A stretch of DNA of 64,000 nt from assembly GCA_041906305.1 (NCBI GenBank), contig JAYRJL010000004.1, positions 62,001 to 126,000 of the forward strand. Direction: 5' to 3'. The DNA is from SHVZ01 sp041906305. Lineage in GTDB: Bacteria > Pseudomonadota > Alphaproteobacteria > SHVZ01. The notes below the pieces were generated by a model. That model did no database searches. It saw only the letters and a list, made by a program, of their open reading frames with translations, and was not told the DNA's origin. Every line of letters begins with the position of its first letter. Within the stretch, counting starts at the first letter, position 1. Shown here piece by piece: positions 59,187 to 64,000 of this stretch. A program made the translations under genes and the position numbers.

Positions 59187-60626
59187 ATGGTCTCCGACCT
59201 GCTGGCGCTCGATGCGACCGATGCCGCGCGCCTGATCCGCCAAAAGAAACTGTCGCCGGTCGAGTATGTGCGCGCCATCGTGGAAGCGATCGAGCGGTCG
59301 CAACCGGTGATCAACTCCTTCACGGTGGTCACGGCCGAGAAGGCGATCGAGCAGGCGAAGCTGGCCGAAGGGGCGGCGATGGCAGGCGCTGGCCTCGGGC
59401 CGCTGCACGGCGTGCCGTTCAGCATCAAGGATCTGGTCGACACCGCCGGGGTCGAAACCTTCTACGGCTCCGCCGTCTACAAGGGCCATGTGCCGACCAA
59501 GGACGCGACCACGGTCCGGCGGCTCAAGGAGGCGGGGGGCGTCTTCGTGGGGAAGACGACGACGCCGGAGTACGGCCACAAGGGCCTTACAGACGGCCCG
59601 TCCTTCGGCATCACGCGCAATCCGTGGAACCTCGAGTACTCGCCGGGCGGTTCCTCGGGCGGTGCCGGCGCCCATGTCGCGGCGGGCCTGGGCCCGCTCG
59701 CGCTCGGTACCGACGGGGCCGGCTCGATCCGCCTGCCGGCCTCGGCCTCGGGGATCGTGGGATTGAAGCCGACCAGGGGCGCCGTGGCGCATGGCTACGC
59801 GCCGGACGTGATCGCCAGCATCTCCTATTCCGGCCCGATGACGCGAAGCGTCGCCGATACTGCACTCATGCTCGACGTGCTGGCGGGCCCGGAGCCGGAC
59901 GACCCCTGGAGCCTCGGCGGCTCCCTGAAGCCTGTCGTGGCCGGCCTAACCGGCAACCGGATCGCGGGCCTCAGGATCGGCTACATCCGCTGCATGGCGA
60001 ACCCCGACGTCGACCGCGATGTCGAGGCGGCGACCGAGTCGGCGCTCAAGACGCTCGGCGAGCTCGGCGCCGAGGTCGAGCCCGTCACCGACAAGATCGA
60101 CTGGATCGAGGAGGACGGCCGCATCCTGATGCGGACCGGCATGTGGACCAAGAGCCGCAACGACCTCGACCGTTGGGGCAACCAGCTCGATCCCAGCTAT
60201 CGCGACTTTATGGAGGATGGCCGCAAGGTCTCGATGGAGCGGCTGCGCGAGGCCGAGAGCGCGCGCACGCGGCTCTATCAGGCGGTGCAGCGGCTGTTCG
60301 GCCGCTACGACGTGCTGGCCTCGCCGTCGCTGGTGGTGCCGGCGCTCAAGGTGAACCACCACGCGTCGCGCGACCAGGTGATGGTCAACGGAAAGCCGCA
60401 GGGCTTCACCCGCACCGGCTTCAGCTCCTACCTCTATCCGTTCAACATGACCGGGCACCCGGCGATCTCGGTGCCGAACGGCTGGAGCAAGGAAGGCCTG
60501 CCGATCGGCCTGCAGCTGATCGGCCGCTGGTGGCACGACCGCGACCTGCTGCGCCTTGCCGCGATGCTGGAGATCGTCCGCCCGTGGAGCCAGCGCCGCC
60601 CGCCGCATTGGGGCGGGGTGAAGTAG
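59187..60626 (+). CDS. amidase (amidase-signature family)
   Basis: A 479-residue Ser-cisSer-Lys hydrolase. Lys81 in SIKDLVD, Ser156 in SPGGSSGG and Ser180 in GTDGAGSIRLPAS form the catalytic triad. It is divergent from the isochorismatase gene with 66 bases between starts, which makes shared regulation likely. GatA is less likely, given no gatB or gatC here. The protein is expected to be cytosolic. Its stop is adjacent to the convergent PfkB gene. Confidence 0.92.
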   Translation: MVSDLLALDATDAARLIRQKKLSPVEYVRAIVEAIERSQPVINSFTVVTAEKAIEQAKLAEGAAMAGAGLGPLHGVPFSIKDLVDTAGVETFYGSAVYKGHVPTKDATTVRRLKEAGGVFVGKTTTPEYGHKGLTDGPSFGITRNPWNLEYSPGGSSGGAGAHVAAGLGPLALGTDGAGSIRLPASASGIVGLKPTRGAVAHGYAPDVIASISYSGPMTRSVADTALMLDVLAGPEPDDPWSLGGSLKPVVAGLTGNRIAGLRIGYIRCMANPDVDRDVEAATESALKTLGELGAEVEPVTDKIDWIEEDGRILMRTGMWTKSRNDLDRWGNQLDPSYRDFMEDGRKVSMERLREAESARTRLYQAVQRLFGRYDVLASPSLVVPALKVNHHASRDQVMVNGKPQGFTRTGFSSYLYPFNMTGHPAISVPNGWSKEGLPIGLQLIGRWWHDRDLLRLAAMLEIVRPWSQRRPPHWGGVK

Positions 60627-61451
60627 TCAGTCCTCGATCGTCGTGGGCGCGGGCCGCATGCAGAGCCAGCGCGAGGCGGCGAGGGACGCTTCGGCCGCCG
60701 CCGAGTGCAGCTGAGCGCCCTCTGCGAGATGTGCGACGAGGTGAGCCGCGAAGGTGTCGCCGGCGCCGACGGTGATCTGTCCCGCCGGTGCGGCGGGACC
60801 GGATGGCACCCTGGTCTCGCCGGTTGGCGTGACGACGAGGAGCGGCGAGGGGCCGTCCGTCAGCACGAGCCCGTCGAGCCGTCCCCCGGCCGCGTGCTCA
60901 GCTCGCGCCCAGACCGCCTGCGGGGTGTCGCTGGTGTCCGAGCGCGAGACCACGACGTGGGTCCCGGGATAGCGGCCGGTACGGTCACGGAGCGGAAGCT
61001 GCACCAGCACCGGCGCACCAGGGCGCACGCACGGCATCGCCGAGATCGCGGACCACGCGTTGACATAGGCGCCGTCGAAAGCCGCTCCCTCGGGCAGAGC
61101 GGGCAGGGGGCGGGCTGATTGCGCGCCGTCGAAGAAGAGCGTCCGCTCGCCGTCGGGATCGACGAGGATATCGTAGGCATGAGTCTTGGGCGTGCGGCGG
61201 ACGGCGCTCGTATCGATGTCGAGATTCTTCAAGCGTTCGAAGATCGCCGCGCCGATCGCGTCGTCCCCGATCGCGCTTGCGAGCGCGACCTCGTGGCCGG
61301 CGCCGCGCAGCGCATTGACGGCATACCAGCCAGCACCGCCGATGCGGATGCTCTTCCCGGAATAGGGGTGACGGCCGCCGGGGCGCAGCTTCTCGGCAAG
61401 CTTCCAGATGCGGTCGGCGTTGACGCTGGCGACGACGAGGAAGCGGGCCAT
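60627..61451 (-). CDS. PfkB-family carbohydrate kinase
   Basis: A 274-residue ribokinase-type enzyme. Gly-rich GGAGWYAVNALRGAG is the N-terminal substrate motif, and TVGAGDTFAAHLV the catalytic Asp-containing signature 2. It is slightly shorter than the usual 300, with a reduced lid. It transfers phosphate from ATP to a sugar or nucleoside; which one is not clear. It follows the LysE gene by eight bases on the same strand, so it is the distal part of a run with ppa and lysE-type genes. Confidence 0.88.
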   Translation of the reverse strand: MARFLVVASVNADRIWKLAEKLRPGGRHPYSGKSIRIGGAGWYAVNALRGAGHEVALASAIGDDAIGAAIFERLKNLDIDTSAVRRTPKTHAYDILVDPDGERTLFFDGAQSARPLPALPEGAAFDGAYVNAWSAISAMPCVRPGAPVLVQLPLRDRTGRYPGTHVVVSRSDTSDTPQAVWARAEHAAGGRLDGLVLTDGPSPLLVVTPTGETRVPSGPAAPAGQITVGAGDTFAAHLVAHLAEGAQLHSAAAEASLAASRWLCMRPAPTTIED

Positions 61452-61458
61452 GGTCGCC

Positions 61459-62073
61459 TTATGAACGCGCCGCCACGGCGACCGCAGCGCCGGCCATGAC
61501 GCCGCCGGTCACGCGGTTGACGACGCGCATTGCGCGCGTGCTGGTGAAGGTGCGGCGAGCCCGGGCGGCGAGGACGACGTAGCCCACAAGGATCGCGCCG
61601 TAGACGACGACCTGCGTCGCGATCAGCAGCGCGTAGTCCGGCACGGTGATCGCCTCGAGCGGCAGCAAGGTCGGCAGCAGCGCCAGGTAGAACAGCATCG
61701 TCTTCGGGTTGCCGGATCCGACGGCGACGCCGCCGAGGAAGAGGCGGAAGCCTTCGCCCTTCACCGCTGGGACATTCGACAGCGGCACTGGCGGCGCCGT
61801 CCACATCTTCCAGCCGAGATAGAGGAGGTAGCCGGCACCGAGGTATTTGATCGCCAGGAACAGCAGGTGGAAGGCCTCGGCCAGCACCGCCAGGCCCAGT
61901 ACGGCGCCGGTCAGCCATAGGATGTCGCTGAGCAGAAGCCCCAGGCAGAAGCTCGGCGCGCCGGCGACGCCGCGGCCGAGCACGCGCGCGATCAGCGCCG
62001 CGATCGTCGGCCCGGGCGAGGCGCAGGCGACGAAGAGGACGGCGGCAAAGGCGAGAAGGGCCTCCAGGCTCAT
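61459..62073 (-). CDS. LysE-family amino acid/metabolite exporter
   Basis: A 204-residue membrane protein with six hydrophobic segments. The signature FVACASPGPTIAALIARVLGRG near residue 20 and NPKTMLFYLALLPTLL are characteristic of RhtB/LysE translocators. It is in the same direction as, and four bases after, the pyrophosphatase gene. Export of an amino acid or homoserine-like compound is the family role. Confidence 0.9.
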   Translation of the reverse strand: MSLEALLAFAAVLFVACASPGPTIAALIARVLGRGVAGAPSFCLGLLLSDILWLTGAVLGLAVLAEAFHLLFLAIKYLGAGYLLYLGWKMWTAPPVPLSNVPAVKGEGFRLFLGGVAVGSGNPKTMLFYLALLPTLLPLEAITVPDYALLIATQVVVYGAILVGYVVLAARARRTFTSTRAMRVVNRVTGGVMAGAAVAVAARS

Positions 62074-62077
62074 CCGG

Positions 62078-62608
62078 TCATCCCTTCTTCGCGCGGACGA
62101 TCGCGTCCATCACCAGCTGCTCGGCCTCGTCGACATCGGCCCACTTCACGACCTTCGCCCATTTGCCCTTCTCGAGGTCCTTGTAGTGCTCGAAGAAGTG
62201 CGAGATCTGCTCGCAGAGGATCGCGGGCAGGTCCTTGTAGCTGCGGATGCCGGTGTAGAAGGGATGCAGCGCGTCGACGGGCACGGCCAGGATCTTCTCG
62301 TCCATGCCGGCATTGTCCTCCATCACCAGCGCGCCGACAGGCCGGCAGCGGATGATGGCGCCGGGGACGACCGGAACCTGGCCGACGACGATCACGTCGC
62401 ACGGATCGCCGTCGCCCGACAGCGTGTGCGGGATGAAGCCGTAGTTTCCCGGATAGAACATCGCGGTGTGCAGGAAGCGGTCGACGAACAAGGCACCCGA
62501 CGCCTTGTCGATCTCGTACTTGACCGGTACGCCGCCGAGTGGGATCTCGATCAGGACGTTGAGATCCTTCGGCGGGTTCGCCCCGATCGATATCTTCGAC
62601 AGGTCCAT
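62078..62608 (-). CDS. ppa: inorganic pyrophosphatase
   Basis: Soluble family I pyrophosphatase, 176 residues, hydrolysing PPi and drawing biosynthetic reactions forward. The metal-binding signature DGDPCDV is at 66-72, with the other conserved acidic and basic residues (EIPLGG, YPGNYGFIPHT). Length is as in E. coli Ppa. It lies between a gamma-glutamyltransferase gene and the LysE gene, all minus strand; this setting is not one seen in model organisms. Confidence 0.95.
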   Translation of the reverse strand: MDLSKISIGANPPKDLNVLIEIPLGGVPVKYEIDKASGALFVDRFLHTAMFYPGNYGFIPHTLSGDGDPCDVIVVGQVPVVPGAIIRCRPVGALVMEDNAGMDEKILAVPVDALHPFYTGIRSYKDLPAILCEQISHFFEHYKDLEKGKWAKVVKWADVDEAEQLVMDAIVRAKKG

Positions 62609-62615
62609 GGGGGCT

Positions 62616-64000
62616 TCAGTAGGCGAGCGCCCAGCCGTCGCGGCGCGGGTCGGATCCCGCCATGCGCACGCCGTTCTCGAGGATGCGGATCGCCTCCACG
62701 CTGCACGGGCCTTCGAGGTCGCCGACGACCTTCACGTTGTGGCCTTTCCGCCGGAGCGTCTCGACCGTCTCCTTCTTGAAGCGGCCTTCGAGCGTCACCG
62801 AATCCTCGCCGGTATGCGGGTAGTTGGCGGCCTGGCCCGGCTGTATGCAGGTCCAGCGCGGCATCTCCAGCGCCTGCTGCGGGTCGTAGCCGTGCTCGAT
62901 CATCGCGACCAGCACCTGGAAGTTGACCTGCACCTGGTTGTCGGCGCCCGGGGTACCGAAGACGCACCACGGCTTGCCGTCCTTGAGCACCATCGGCGCA
63001 TTCATCGTGTGGCGCACGCGCTTGCCGGGCTTGAGCTGGTTCGCGTGCCCGTCGGCCAGGTGCCAGTAGGCCATGCGGTTGTTGAGCAGGATGCCGGTAT
63101 CGCCGGCGGTGACACCTGAGCCGAAGCCCGAGTTGATGCTCTGGATCGCCGAGACCGCGTTGCCCTCGGCGTCGACGACGCAATAGTAGGTCGTGTCGCC
63201 GCCTGCGGCGGCCGAGAAAGGTTCCGGCGCCGAGGCCTTGTTGCGGTCGATGCGCGCCGCGCACTCGTCGGCGTAGGCATCCGAAAGCAGCTTCTCAAGC
63301 GGCACCTCGCCGTGGCGCGGATCGGTGCCGTACCGCTCTCGGTCGAGGAAGGCGAGCTTCCGCGCCTCGACGAGCAGGTGCACGAGCTCCGCCGATCCCT
63401 GCTTCAGGCTCTTGAGGTCGAAGCGCTCGGCGATCTTGAGCTCCTGCAGCATCACGAACCCGGTCGAGTTCGGCGGTGTCTGCGTTACCTGGTAGCCGCG
63501 ATAGGTGATGCCGATCGGCTGGGTTTCCTCCGCGTGGCACCCGGCCAGGTCGCGCTCGCCGATCAGCACGCCCTGGGTCTGGCAGGCCGCCGCGAGCCGC
63601 TTGGCGAGGCGGCCGCGATACATCGTGTCCGCGCCATCGGCGGCGATCTCCTCGAGTGTACGGGCCAGGTCTTCCTGGATGACCAAGCTGCCGACCACCG
63701 GCGCCTTGCCGGTCTTGGGATCGAGAAAGACCTTGCGACTGCGCGGATCGGCGGAGAGGACCTTCTCGTACTCGCCGGCGAAGTGCGAGTAGCCATGGGT
63801 GGCGGCGAAGCCGTTGCGCGCGTAATCGATGGCCGTGGCGAACAGCTCGGACCAGGACAGTTTGCCATGTGCCTTGTGCATCATGCCCATGGCCGCGACG
63901 GTCGCCGGTATCGAGGTCGAAAGAGGGCCGGTTACGGGGATGCCGCCCTCTTTGCGGTATCGGTCGAGGGTCGCCTGCTCGGGCGCCGCACCGGTTCCGT
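62616..64000 (-). CDS. gamma-glutamyltransferase family protein, copy 2 (5' end outside window)
   Basis: Most of a GGT-like Ntn-hydrolase. The reading frame continues unbroken from Met at 63890 to the right edge, with TSIPATVAAMGMMHK in frame, so the true start lies beyond 64000. The predicted nucleophile Thr is in GDTTYYCVVDAEGN, and the large-subunit marks KLSWSELFATAI and PPNSTGF are seen. It is clearly different from copy 1 at 40698. Relatives act on gamma-glutamyl compounds or acylated amines. Confidence 0.9.
   Translation of the reverse strand, partial: GTGAAPEQATLDRYRKEGGIPVTGPLSTSIPATVAAMGMMHKAHGKLSWSELFATAIDYARNGFAATHGYSHFAGEYEKVLSADPRSRKVFLDPKTGKAPVVGSLVIQEDLARTLEEIAADGADTMYRGRLAKRLAAACQTQGVLIGERDLAGCHAEETQPIGITYRGYQVTQTPPNSTGFVMLQELKIAERFDLKSLKQGSAELVHLLVEARKLAFLDRERYGTDPRHGEVPLEKLLSDAYADECAARIDRNKASAPEPFSAAAGGDTTYYCVVDAEGNAVSAIQSINSGFGSGVTAGDTGILLNNRMAYWHLADGHANQLKPGKRVRHTMNAPMVLKDGKPWCVFGTPGADNQVQVNFQVLVAMIEHGYDPQQALEMPRWTCIQPGQAANYPHTGEDSVTLEGRFKKETVETLRRKGHNVKVVGDLEGPCSVEAIRILENGVRMAGSDPRRDGWALAY

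Noticed and set aside
1..64000. CRISPR arrays, prophage, integrase or insertion sequence
   Set aside because: No regularly spaced direct repeats, transposase, integrase or phage structural genes were seen in reading.
1..64000. tRNA and rRNA genes
   Set aside because: No T-arm GTTCGAATC-like element in a cloverleaf setting and no rRNA segments were recognised; TTCGAA occurrences are inside coding genes.

Overview
The window is one contiguous piece of a high-GC bacterial chromosome. Dense coding, many ATGA stop/start overlaps, frequent GTG and TTG starts, and the mix of families point to an alphaproteobacterium, perhaps a Rhodospirillales or Hyphomicrobiales soil type; these families include many dipeptide-type ABC systems, an N,N-dimethylformamidase-like protein, M81 peptidases and LldD-like oxidases. 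That placement is inference, because no rRNA or tRNA gene is present. About 60 protein genes are supported, with almost no clear mobile DNA.

Layout. 1-11.9 kb: the end of a GMC oxidoreductase, a periplasmic alpha-carbonic anhydrase, a methyltransferase/MFS pair, a desaturase, an orphan peptide-type binding protein with an ornithine-cyclodeaminase-like enzyme, a large alpha/beta hydrolase, a nucleoside hydrolase/NUDIX pair and an MFS exporter. 11.9-20.4 kb: a ketopantoate-reductase-like enzyme, an odd MBL-fold protein, an FMN-binding protein, and a six-gene minus-strand run of two permeases, a fused double ATPase, a choline-kinase-like enzyme, PPK2 and an isoaspartate methyltransferase. 20.5-25.9 kb: small and poorly known genes, a strong candidate for a free-standing structured RNA (about 20961-21222), a possible degenerate GGDEF/EAL-like protein, and a very AT-rich gap.

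25.9-45.7 kb is a catabolic neighbourhood: an amidohydrolase, two M81 (MlrC-like) peptidases, two enolase-superfamily enzymes, two FMN-dependent 2-hydroxy-acid oxidases, a second orphan binding protein, a gamma-glutamyltransferase, a threonine-synthase-like PLP enzyme, an RraA-family protein, exporters and a diguanylate cyclase. 45.7-55.8 kb is the most coherent unit. A FadR-type regulator lies divergent from a nine-gene operon encoding a binding protein, a SelA-like PLP enzyme, a third M81 peptidase, two permeases, two ATPases and a dihydroorotase-like amidohydrolase (eight genes, nine with the regulator counted as part of the system). Two near-identical 11-bp palindromes lie between regulator and operon and probably form its operator. 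55.9-64 kb holds an amide-related group (dimethylformamidase-like large subunit, isochorismatase-type hydrolase, amidase), a PfkB kinase, a LysE exporter, inorganic pyrophosphatase and a second, truncated gamma-glutamyltransferase.

Taken together, the window looks like an accessory metabolic region for importing and dismantling peptide-, amide- and hydroxy-acid-like compounds. The two items most likely to be undescribed are the orphan RNA near 21 kb and the exact substrate pathway of the 46.5-55.8 kb operon.
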